64,000 bases of DNA. It comes from Rhypophila decipiens. Taxonomy: Eukaryota; Ascomycota; Sordariomycetes; Sordariales; Naviculisporaceae. The stretch spans positions 1 to 64,000 of the forward strand of contig MU858109.1 in assembly GCA_033297075.1 (NCBI GenBank), written 5' to 3'. Positions 53,549-62,781 of the stretch are shown one piece after another. The notes beneath the pieces are model-generated. The model was not told the DNA's origin and made no database searches. It saw only the letters and a program-made list of their open reading frames with translations. Numbering within the stretch: the stretch's first letter is position 1; each line of letters begins with the position of its first letter. A program made the translations under genes and the position numbers.

Positions 53549-54316
53549 ATGATGCACATCATCGTTTTCGTCATGGCCTTCTTGGCTGTCAAGGTATGTC
53601 CACTCCAATCAGGTCAAACCATCTGCCTTCCACACAAACGTCACGTCTTGGAAGATGTCCAAGCTAACGGTTTGTACCTAGGTCTTCGGCCTTGAGACAC
53701 CTATCCCGGGCTATGCCGTCATGGACATCGTCTGGGATGTTGACCCCTTCAACAACGGAACAATCGTTCACATCCCCGGGACTGTCCAGCAGGTCCACCA
53801 GGAGATCCTCAAGATCAACCCTGGCTTCGTCATCAATCATACGACAACCCACGAAACCACCGCTTCGGACCACGATCTCGGAAATGAGGCCCGTGACGAC
53901 GTGTGGTGCCACGACCCCTGGGGCTGGGAGGGAATGTACACCGGGCTTGCTGACGATGTGATTGCGTACCTGCGCAACATCCCCGGCCGGCCTGGCTTGA
54001 GCCCTGGACCGGGCGAGTGCGGACGTGTAAGCTGCAACGTCGCGGCAATTTGGTGGTGCAACGACAACACGCACAGCATCTCAATCGACTCGTTCAATAC
54101 CCTTGCCGATTGTGCCCTAGTCATCCGCAACGCATGCAAATACATGGAGCCGGTCCTCCCTCCCAACACCGAAAAAACCAAGGGTCAAAACTTTGTACGT
54201 CTTTTCTCGTCCCGTGGGCTGATCGTCTGAGATGTATTGTGCTAACTCGCAGCAAATAGATTCGGGCCGAGGGCTGGAACTGCATCCTTCGCCGCGACGA
54301 CACCTGTAACTCCTAG
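53549..54316 (+). CDS. Secreted Cys-containing protein, conserved fungal type
   Basis: A 204-residue secreted protein. Exons are 53549-53593, 53682-54194 and 54260-54316; introns are 88 and 65 bp (GTATGT and GTACGT donors, GCTAAC branch points). Exon 1 plus the start of exon 2 encode the signal peptide (MMHIIVFVMAFLAVKVFG). The body has GECGRVSCNVAAIWWCNDN, a block ISIDSFNTLADCALVIRNACK and a final GQNFIRAEGWNCILRRDDTC. The combination C-x-x-x-x-C, WC-ND, F-x-x-LAD-A, and GQ-F...W-N-I-R at the C-terminus is one I associate with widespread uncharacterised secreted fungal proteins, with the Cys residues forming disulfides. A Pro/Gly-rich linker (NIPGRPGLSPGPG) separates it from the less conserved N-terminal half. 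Role unknown, effector-like. Confidence 0.85.
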
Positions 54317-55711
54317 GCAAACAAGCGGACACAAACCTCGATGCATCCCTTTTTACTTGGGCTCTGTCGCTTGGGGGGATTTGAGTGAGAGGACAAGAGC
54401 GAGCAAGGCTTGCTGGGATGTTTGTGGTGACAGGTGCGTCTGGGACATGGGACAGGGAACAAGTCATCTAGTATTAGAGAATGAATGGCGGAGAATCACC
54501 AAGGCAAAGGATGGGACAGTCAGTGCTTGTTGATGGTAGTTTCTCACTAGCGTAGCTAATGCGGACAAAGCCACTTTGACATTTTCACCTTCTGACAATT
54601 CCCTCGAGGTCGTGATCCCACTATTGTCTCCCATCACCGTCACCGTAGACTGGCCCTGACACAGATGCTTTGGCAAGGAATCTGGAAGGAAAATTATCCA
54701 GAGTCTGGGCCTGAACAAGGACTGCACCCGCGAGGAGATACCCTGGATGTACCTAGGTCACCTTTCTGATGTCTTGACCACTTCAATATAGGAGGCTTTG
54801 AAAGCGGCAGTGTTGTTGAGCTGATAGAGCTTCTTCCACTCTTGTCATGTATGTTGTCTGACATGGGGGATGGAATTTGAGGGAGCCTTGAAATGTAGGT
54901 GATGCCTGTTCTGCGGGTTCTACTCCCGTCGTTCGCCGCTGCGACACGAACTGGAAGCACCATCATGGTCACGACTATTGATCAGAATAGTTAAGTAGCT
55001 GTCGTGATTGCTCCCTGGGCACCGTGACATCGGTGTCAACATCTTTGCTCATATTTACTTGTTTCCCAATACAGCACATTCTCTTTTGAAATTCCGGTAA
55101 TCCTCTAATTTACTTGTACTTTCTGCATTTGGATATTTTGCACTGTCCAACAATCGTGGACGAAGCTTACGTTTCTATTGTACCCAGATCGAGGCCATGG
55201 GGCTGTGGCCTGGCCACGGTGGGAACAGTTCTTTGAGAAATGGAAGAGATTGCCTCTTGACCAGTTCGGGATTGAACGCACAGGAAAGAGGAACCGGAAC
55301 TGCCATGACCGTGGCACCACTTCATCGAGGTATTCGGGCGCCGACTGGAAGAAGTGCATCTACAGACAGAGAGACACAGACGGAGACGCAATCCGAGGTC
55401 GGTTTTGACAAGGGCAGCTGATGAACTCAAGCCAGAGAGAGGAGCGTGTGGCAATATCTGACAAGTTCGAGTTCAAGCTACCAGAAAAAAGAAACCAACT
55501 CTCTACATTACCTGGCCACCTGCGATATCTGTCCAATGAAACATGACGAATTATACCCTTGCAACCTCTACATCACATTCAACCATTTAGTCGCCTTGCC
55601 ATATTATCCCTATCCTACCGCCCGTACCACCAAGACACCAGCCTCGAGGCCTCTCGCTTCCCCTCAGAGCTAAGAACCCTCTTCACGCTTTTCCGTCCAC
55701 CATATTCAACA
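54317..55711. other. Intergenic, convergent 3' ends
   Basis: 1.4 kb between convergent genes. Frames of up to 116 codons lack features, and no repeat is recognised. Confidence 0.5.
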
Positions 55712-56197
55712 TTAATGCCCCATAGTCATCCCCCCAGGCGCAACGTACCCGTCCTTGACGACCCCATTGGCACCAATTAACCGTCGCCTCTCAACCTCGG
55801 TAAACTCTTGAATAGCAGCACAGCAAGGACAGCAGAACGGCGTAAGACAATCAGTCGCTTTACTCCCGTCCTTGATGCCGAACTTGTGTCGAATCGCGCG
55901 CCGCTGGCCCCATTCCACGCAGAACCCGAAGCCGCATGTGTATTGAAGGGCTGTGTAGGCCAGGCAGGTCGTTCCGCAGCCTGAGGGATTCGAGTCGGAG
56001 GGGTTGGAGAGCCACGTTTGGGTTTTTTGGACCACTGTTGTTTGGTGTTGTTAGAATTGGACTTGAAGTGGCTGGGGGAGGGGAGATTTACTCAGGCATG
56101 GGCAGAATGTGCCTACGCAGCAGTGACCGCCGCCGCAGCAATCGCAGAGACCGGTCTGCCATTCGCCTTCCTTGATGTGTTCGTGGTCGTGGCCCAT
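55712..56197 (-). CDS. PLAC8 family Cys-rich protein
   Basis: A 142-residue protein with exons 56197-56092 and 56034-55712 and a 57-bp intron (phase 1). It is covered by the PLAC8 domain: WQTGLCDCCGGGHCCVGTFCPCL at residues 13-35, then CGTTCLAYTALQYTCGFGFC and CLTPFCCPCCAAIQEFTEVERR. The double Cys motifs (CC-PCC) and the hydrophobic Cys stretches are typical of this family, whose plant and fungal members influence heavy-metal resistance, membrane calcium or organ size. The usual C-terminal QEFREVE-type block is present. The start codon sits just 4 bp downstream of a (CAA)13 tract in the 5' leader, which is unusual. A membrane-associated location is likely. Confidence 0.92.
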
Positions 56198-56201
56198 TCT
56201 G

Positions 56202-56202
56202 G

Positions 56203-56240
<38 letters not shown>
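56202..56240. repeat. Microsatellite (GTT)13 in the PLAC8 gene leader
   Basis: Thirteen perfect GTT units, reading (CAA)13 or AAC on the mRNA strand, end 4 bases before the PLAC8 ATG. CAA-repeat leaders are unstructured and can raise translation initiation in other eukaryotic mRNAs; here that is only an inference from position. Length polymorphism between strains is likely. Confidence 0.9.
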
Positions 56241-57990
56241 GATTGTCGGTGTTGGAAGGCTGGCGTGCGAAAATGGAGGTGATGCCTTTTTCGAGACTTG
56301 CGTTTACTTCCCGAAAGGTTGGGTGAGTTTGATTGTAATGGCGGTATTGTTGATAGGTGGTCGACAGATTCCCAGGTCTTGCGATCGAGTGTTCAAGAGA
56401 ATAAAAAATTCAAAGGATCGGATCCAATTGCCAAGAGTCCGGGGGAGGCGAACAGGTTTATATTGGCTTTCAGATCAAACCACCAACCTCCACTCCCGAG
56501 CAGTATCCCAAGCCGAGATGCATTTTTGAGATATAAGAATCAAACTGGGCTTGGCGTTGTTGGTTGGATTGACGTGCCAGGTTGGGTCCAGTTGGGCCGG
56601 GCTGAGCGGCACAGCCCTGTCGCGCCTTTCTCATCTTTCTGGCCTTGGTTTCAAGGGAATTATATCCGGTCTACCGGGCTTCAGTTCTGGTCAGTCTGAC
56701 TGCGACTCGATTTAGGGCTGACCTCAAGCAAACGGAGTCGATGTTGTTTCGAGGCACGTCCCCAGGCCGCAAAAATAAAGAAAAGCCTTCCTCTCGATTA
56801 CAACTGAATCTTTCAATTGCGGCGCGCGTTGACGGTGTTGCAATCCAGCCAAAGGCCTTCATAATTGGATATCTCCAGAGTCAAAGACATCAAACATTTG
56901 GTGCAGGCCCCGGATAAGATCCGGTGGGCTCGTTGGTACCAGGTCCCGCATGTCAGACCGCCTTGCCCCTGCACGGCAGATGACGGCGACCAACTGGGCC
57001 GCTTTTGTGGTCCCAACGGCATGTCGCGAACCGCTTGGGGCTTCAGTTCCTCCCTGACTCATGGCCTAAAATAAGCAGCCGTTATTCTGGATTTTTGTTT
57101 CGATCAAGTCCACCACTGCTACCTCGAGACGTCGAGGGACACGGACGGAAATTATGTCCTCATTCGGGTACTACCCGCACGTGCCGGCGAACTGATGGAG
57201 CAAGTTAATAACAGCAAAGTTTTGACATTCGTTTCTCAACCAGGTCCGATAGGCAGACTTGCAATGAAAAGGAGTCTTTCGCTTGGATGAGTGGATGTTG
57301 TCAGCTCATTGGGTCATATGAGCGAACTTCAAGTTCCATGATAGATGCAAGATTTGGCTGCGAGTATTCCAATATTGCCTTATTTTCTCCTCGACAGAAT
57401 GAAGGCCATCTCATCGTCGGTTACCGCATTTCCGCAATTACACAATGACGGGGATCGAAGTCCGGAACTGGAAGTGTCAAAAGCATGCCGGAAGCACATC
57501 GCCAATTCTACAGGGTAAAGATATAGAGTACAGAATACCGGCGATGCTACCTGTTACCTGGCACACGGGAAGAGCAACTAGATAGCAGATGTAGCAAGAC
57601 AAAAGCTTCACTAAGGATTTGGTATTTCCAAATCACCGATATGCCCATTTAGTGCAGTCCTAGGAAAGGACATCAAAATATCGGATTCGGATACTACTAG
57701 CTTGTTCATAGACCCAGGGTCGGGGACTTCCTCAAACTAATTCTATTGTTTTCTTCCAACATGTTATTCCACGTCCACAGCCTTCCCACGATCAACATGA
57801 TTCAAGATCATGTTCCGCAGATTCGCCTTCGGACCATGGACGGTGATGCAGCTGATGCTCCTCATCATGAAAGCGTCGTGTTACGCTGAAAGACCGGCGA
57901 CGTTTTTAAATTTCAACTCATCCTCTCCGCTGGGCACATGTCGTGACTCCAGCTTCCGGTCACCACATTAAGACTTCACCAAACATGGCT
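56241..57990. other. Intergenic region
   Basis: 1.75 kb holding the upstream region of the PLAC8 gene. Frames of up to 133 codons (56298-56699) are featureless. No repeat apart from the adjacent microsatellite. Confidence 0.5.
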
Positions 57991-57999
57991 CTTGGAAAG

Positions 58000-59450
58000 T
58001 AGCGCTTCTCCATGGAGGGACTGGGAAAGAGAATGGAATTTCCACGCCACAATCAGATCTCGCACTTGGTTTACGAAGCCGAACAGCGAGCTCTCAGGTC
58101 TACCAGAGCTTACAATGGCGCCACGAACCCCGTCATCTAGCGGTCCCTGCAACCATACAGCCGCAAGCTCGACGTCACCCGGAGAAACAACACAAACAAC
58201 TCCACGGTGGCGTGCAATTTGGATAATGCCACAGTCGACGGCACGACCGACCGCTGGTTTGCCTGTCCTTCTTTCTCCAAGAACGGAACAAGCCCGGTAC
58301 ATTCCTACCCAGAGTACGCGATCAAGGCCGGGCTACATCTGGTTCAACCGTGATACAAGATTCCTGGGGGTAAACCAGACATGGTACTGCACCGAAACGG
58401 GAATACCATATGAGCCTACAGCCGCCGGCCAGGGTGCCACAGGTCCTTGCAATAGTTACGACAGGCATCCAGCATCCTCTGCGGATCGCCACGAATATTA
58501 TTCGCAACGTAGTCACCTATCGCAACCCATGGAACCTTGAATTTGTCCCTCTTTGGCGTCTTTATCACGAAGCGATGGTGTTCCCTCGACGCCGACCGCA
58601 ACGGAAATCGTGTTCCCCCATTTCCCCTGCCCGCATATGAGTTTCGCAACATTGCGGCCTGGTCATTTCAACGTCGCCAACTTTCCCCCAACGCGCTCAC
58701 TTCCTCGCCTGATACTGACTCCAACTCACCCAGAAGCCGCACTCTCAAGTCCGTGGCGGGAAAGCTCCAGTAGTGTGGAGCCTGCAACCAACCCAAGAAC
58801 TCAAATACTTCTTCACATTCCCCTTCTTCCCACTCGACTACGACCCGCCAGATTTGGAGATCTCAAGCAGACGTCCTTGGAGACAAACAGAGAGTTCCCC
58901 CACACAGCTAGCCTTTAGCTCCGTTTTTCGTGACAGCACTTCCTTCCCGCTGGCTTCTCGCCGTGTGTCCGGGATCATCAACAACATCGGCACTGTGGCC
59001 AAAGACTACGAATCCGGCACGGCAAACATTATACTGAAACCGAAGAACAAGCCTCGGCCTGACGTTGCATCTTAATGAACCCTGGGATCTGACCTTCGTG
59101 TATGACTCCCCCATGAATATGGCTGACTGGTTCAGCTGAAATCGCGGAAAGACAACGGCCCAGGTTGATGCCGGGGGTTGGTGGTTTTCCAATGTTCTGG
59201 CCTGGAGTCTCAGGATTGATGTGAGTAACGGCTACATGGAGCTCAATCACAGTTCTTATTGTCATGGTTTGGATCCCCAGAGATCGTGAGCCTCTCCCCT
59301 TTTGGGATCCTCAGCCTTCACAACTCAAACTAACCAAGCTGCTCAAATACCGCGCTAATAAACATCTCGGTCTGTAGGATCATTTTCAATGGTACCTGTA
59401 ATGGTGCTTTACCTTCCTCTCAAGTGCTCCTTCAAGTTCGAGCCTGGTAC
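58000..59450 (+). pseudogene. Decayed gene with frameshifts and stops, secreted-like
   Basis: Protein-like segments lie in order but in changing frames. From about 58160: NNTNNSTVACNLDNATVDG, TDRWFACPSFSKNG and YPEYAIKAG. After a frame change near 58320-58340: TRFLGVNQTWYCTETGIPY. From about 58775: ELKYFFTFPFFPLDYDPPDL, then GIINNIGTVAKDYESGTANI. After another shift near 59070: LNEPWDLTFVYDSPMNMADW, a TGA, then GGWWFSNVLAWSLRIDVSNG. A fragment near 59385-59450 (FNGTCNGALPSS in one frame) may be the end. The asparagine/threonine-rich Cys segments look like a secreted glycoprotein. No start or signal peptide is convincing. I cannot name the family. Exon borders and mutations cannot be fully separated by eye. 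Confidence 0.55.
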
Positions 59451-59769
59451 CAAAAGGACAGAGGAATCTGGGATTCAGTGCTTCCTTGATGGGAAAGGCG
59501 CTGGTGGGAGTGTGGAGATCATTGCCTTGGTAAGCTACCAGTCTATCAATGATACCATCTCGGCTCCGTGGGCCTTGACACCATGTTGTGTTCTCTGCAA
59601 AACGCTCTCACTTCAATCCTACACCTTTAAAGGCAGATGTATTTCGTTCTCTTCACAAGAGTGGACTCTGTTAGTGACCGCGGAAATGAAAGAACTGTGT
59701 AAACTTCTTAGGAAGGTGCGAAGGGCCCTTTGGAACATATTCACCGACCTTGTGCGTCTCGTGTGACAC

Positions 59770-60428
59770 TTTCCATCGTTTCGACATGTCATGAGGCTGT
59801 AGTCTGATGAGCACCAGTTGTGTGGCCCTCAAGTTGGACCGATCGTAGCTCTGTTTTCCGTGGTCAAAGTTGGATTTTCTCACTTGTTATATCTCCCGTT
59901 CTTTTGAGCCGTTAACTGTGAGGCTGTAGTCCGATTATCACACCCTCTGCGGCATCCTTCTGTCATCTCGAGCTTCACCCTCTCAGATTAGGAACTTTGG
60001 GCTGATACTGATACACACCGGCCAGACCGGTGGGCTATCCTCAAATCATCTCATCTTGTCATTGCTCCATGAAACCCTATCTATCTCGTTACCATATCTG
60101 GGGTTGACGTCGATATCTGGTTTCTTGTTCTCATTCACACTCCCGGTGTGCCGTGGGTGGACGTGAGGGATTTCGTCTGATAGATCCGGAGCGAGGATCG
60201 CATGGTTTCTTCCGGTACCTTTCTATGGACGAGGGGGTATTTATATCAACCTCCTCTTCTCTTCCTCCGCTTCCAAATTTCTTCCTTCTTACAACTACCA
60301 AGGGCAGAGGTTTATATTAAATTCTGCTTCCGTGGTTGTAGAATCAGGATTCCACCACGGTTCACTTACTGCTCTTCTCTTCCCCCTTCAAACCTTCTTT
60401 TTCTTCACGAACACCGAGGGCAAAAGAA
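59770..60428. other. Intergenic, promoter of orphan gene
   Basis: No gene is seen. A TATTTATAT element at 60238-60246 is followed by a CT-rich leader, the best core-promoter candidate for the gene at 60907. Confidence 0.4.
60238..60246 (+). promoter_or_regulatory. TATA-like box upstream of orphan gene
   Basis: TATTTATAT followed directly by a pyrimidine-rich stretch (60250-60290 and 60370-60410), the usual fungal core promoter arrangement. The distance to the proposed ATG at 60907 is large (about 660 bp), so a long or spliced leader would be needed. Confidence 0.4.
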
Positions 60429-60484
60429 TTCCCCAATTGGACTACCTTGGATCTCAAGCGTAAGTTCCCCAATTGGACTACTTT
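60429..60484 (+). repeat. Two copies of TTCCCCAATTGGACTAC motif
   Basis: Copies ttccccaattggactacctt (60429-60448) and ttccccaattggactacttt (60465-60484) lie 36 bp apart in the leader of the orphan gene. The same motif recurs at 62432-62451, and as palindromes at 62597 and 62672, in the leader of the HNH gene. Confidence 0.8.
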
Positions 60485-60906
60485 AGGTCCAGTGCCAGCC
60501 TTATCTCCATCACACATATTCAGCAATCGCACACACCAAGTGCTCCATGTCTATTACAAGCACTATAATCGGCCTCAAAGGTTTCTAGCTGAATACTTTC
60601 TCGTTTTCAACCAGATTGTCGAGTGGTGATCGAACGCTGGTCACAGATTCTACTGGGAACTTGATATCACCAGGGTTCTCTTCACTTGGAGTCCCTGGCC
60701 AGAACGGGTACCAAATCGAGAGGGTGCAGTGCCGGAAGCTCTTGAAGTCTGGCAGCCTCCTTCACCCATGCCAAAAGGTATGCCTACTTGGCCAAGTTGA
60801 CCCCTTGCTCCATATGGAGCCATACAACAGAAATGAGATTACTAACAACGTGTACAGTACCATAACACTCACACACATTCTATTACTCGGCCCTTCACTC
60901 AGTGCA

Positions 60907-61836
60907 ATGCCTGGTCAAACCGATGTAGTCCGCTCGAAGCAGATCCTGGTGTCTCGGTGGGGAAAACACGCGATCAGACAAAAGTTCAACCTGGAGGTCA
61001 ATGTTTGGATGATCAAATCGGACAACAACCCACCACGCTCAACGCAAATTTACTTCCGGGAGGGATGTCACGAGCACCGTATGATGAAGTACCACTACGG
61101 AAACCACCTCGTTCGCCTTGTCACCAATTCTCGAACTAACGGGTTCATCAACGGAAGACCGCTTGAAAAAGTGGCCATACAGATTCAGACCTGTGGCTCG
61201 GCTCCCGGTGATGGACCTCACCGACCCGAATATGTCTACCGAGTTTTCCATAATGGACATCCGCACGGCGGAACCAAGGCCAGGGGATTCGGCGTCCCGG
61301 GTCGTGAAATCGACCCATTATTCTTCCAAATCTTGCTCCAAAAACATCTAAAGTGGACTTGCAGAGAGTTGAGTCCTTTTACGTCGGTCACCAACGAACT
61401 TGGAAAGGCAGTCCGGATCTGCGCCTTCTATTATGCCCGCCGGATGAAAGGAATCCGTATTCCTAAGATCAAAACATCTGGACCCGGATGGAAGCATTGG
61501 GATATGAAAGTCTGGTGTGTTGGGGATCTCGTTGAGAGACTGGGACTGACTCCACACGAGTATTTTTCCAATGAATGGCTGATTGAGAATGAAATCCCAG
61601 AGCAGGCCGTGGTGCAGTGTACATCCTGGGAACATATCATCAGAATGGCACATATGGAAGGTGCCAGAGCCGAGTACCTCCTTGCCAAGAAGCTGTATGA
61701 GAGAATCAAGGAGAGACTGGCTAGAATCGGAAAGCAGAAGCGAATAAGGGAGATGGAACTGGAGAGGATCATTCATGGGGAACGGACCCGAAAGCGGGCT
61801 CGTGGCTTCAGCTCGATGTCGAATAAGCGGAACTAG
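60907..61836 (+). CDS. Orphan fungal protein, 309 residues, unknown
   Basis: The frame is open from 60616, but ATGs occur only at 60814 and 60907. The ATG at 60907 (MPGQTDVVRSK) is preferred because it follows directly on a CACTCAG acceptor-like site (ending 60902), so an upstream non-coding or coding exon spliced at a GTATGC donor near 60777 is plausible. The protein is basic and Trp/His/Arg-rich, without signal peptide or membrane spans. Blocks of interest are GFINGRPLEKVAIQIQTCGSAPGDG, KARGFGVPGREIDPLFFQ, LGKAVRICAFYYAR, EIPEQAVVQCTSWEHIIRM and a long charged C-terminal helix (AKKLYERIKERLARIGKQKRIREMELERII). I do not recognise a family. Its leader shares the CAATTG motifs with the next gene. 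Confidence 0.6.
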   Translation: MPGQTDVVRSKQILVSRWGKHAIRQKFNLEVNVWMIKSDNNPPRSTQIYFREGCHEHRMMKYHYGNHLVRLVTNSRTNGFINGRPLEKVAIQIQTCGSAPGDGPHRPEYVYRVFHNGHPHGGTKARGFGVPGREIDPLFFQILLQKHLKWTCRELSPFTSVTNELGKAVRICAFYYARRMKGIRIPKIKTSGPGWKHWDMKVWCVGDLVERLGLTPHEYFSNEWLIENEIPEQAVVQCTSWEHIIRMAHMEGARAEYLLAKKLYERIKERLARIGKQKRIREMELERIIHGERTRKRARGFSSMSNKRN

Positions 61837-62218
61837 TTAGATACAGGATTTTCCAGGTGCATACTGGGTATCGGAAGTGGAGGTCTGGTACTTTGTCACA
61901 AACGATGGTTATGAGCATGGGATCGAGCGGTTTACCTTTGATTCGGGGTTAGGAGTCACGGATTTTCTTTTGGAACTATCCTGTTTTCATGCATCTATCA
62001 CTGCACTACAAGTTCATGGTTAAAAGGGGGGCTAAGGCGCTATGCCTTGTATCATCAGAGCTAGTAGTTCCCGCGATGACTTACATTTATTTTGAGAATT
62101 CATACGTACACTACGAAGGCTTACGCCAGCCTAAAGTGGACCTCATTATGTTTTTGAACCTCGGTGAAAACTCGAATATGTGGCACCTAGGTATCTAAGC
62201 GGAAACTAGGGCCTAGTG

Positions 62219-62236
62219 TAGGGTTAGGGTTAGGGT
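62219..62236 (+). repeat. Interstitial telomere-like repeat (TAGGGT)3
   Basis: Three perfect TAGGGT units, the fungal telomere repeat TTAGGG in register, lie 57 bp upstream of the TATA box of the HNH gene. It is too short to be a telomere. It could be a telobox bound by Myb-type factors, or a healed break. Confidence 0.75.
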
Positions 62237-62292
62237 GAGGCGTAATTTTTCCTTTGGTGAGCTTCCTTGAACAAACTCTAATTTTATATCCT

Positions 62293-62300
62293 TATAAAAG
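62293..62300 (+). promoter_or_regulatory. TATA box of HNH-like gene
   Basis: TATAAAAG followed immediately by a pyrimidine tract (cccttttttttccttttcccc), 482 bp before the ATG at 62782. The strong box and tract make it a likely core promoter, implying a leader of about 450 nt. Confidence 0.5.
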
Positions 62301-62596
62301 GTTCCCTTTTTTTTCCTTTTCCCCTTTCTTCCCTCTTTCTTCCCTCTTCCTTCAACTTCCCCTTACAGTTCTCTCCCAATCTTATAACAACGCACCGTTG
62401 GTCCAGATTCCGGAAGATTGATCTTTTGAACTTCCCCAATTGAACTACTTTCACTCAGTCTACGCCTAGACAAGCCACATACTGGACGGTAAGGACTTCC
62501 AAGTTGCCCAATTGAGTTGGTTTCCGTTCTTATACGACCAGATCAGAACTCGATTCGACTGTGGCAATCCTGTTAACTGTGCTGACGAATTTGTGG

Positions 62597-62720
62597 AAGT
62601 AGTTCAATTGAACTACTTTGAGCCATTCTGCGAACTGCCTAACAGCCACACTCGATCGATAAACCTGCTTGAAAGTAGTCCAATTGAACTACTTTGGGCC
62701 ACTCTGCGAACTGCCTAGCT
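62597..62720. repeat. Direct repeats carrying 22-24 bp palindromes
   Basis: Unit 1 begins with a perfect 22-bp palindrome at 62597-62618 (AAGTAGTTCAA/TTGAACTACTT). Unit 2 begins with the same palindrome extended to 24 bp with one mismatch at 62672-62695. Each is followed by gagccattctgcgaactgcc or gggccactctgcgaactgcc, so the whole 45-50 bp unit is repeated 75 bp apart. The palindromes would fit a dimeric DNA-binding protein or a hairpin in the leader RNA. Confidence 0.85.
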
Positions 62721-62781
62721 GTCGACTGGTCGGCCGTGGATCAGTCTATTGGAAGTTTACAGGAACGGATCCGCTTGTAAA

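Larger units (their letters stand above)
61837..62781. other. Leader/promoter of HNH gene, with repeats
   Basis: No coding region. It holds an interstitial telomere-like repeat (62219), a TATA box (62293), a CT-rich tract (62305-62370), and four CAATTG-centred motifs including two palindromes (62597, 62672). Confidence 0.55.
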
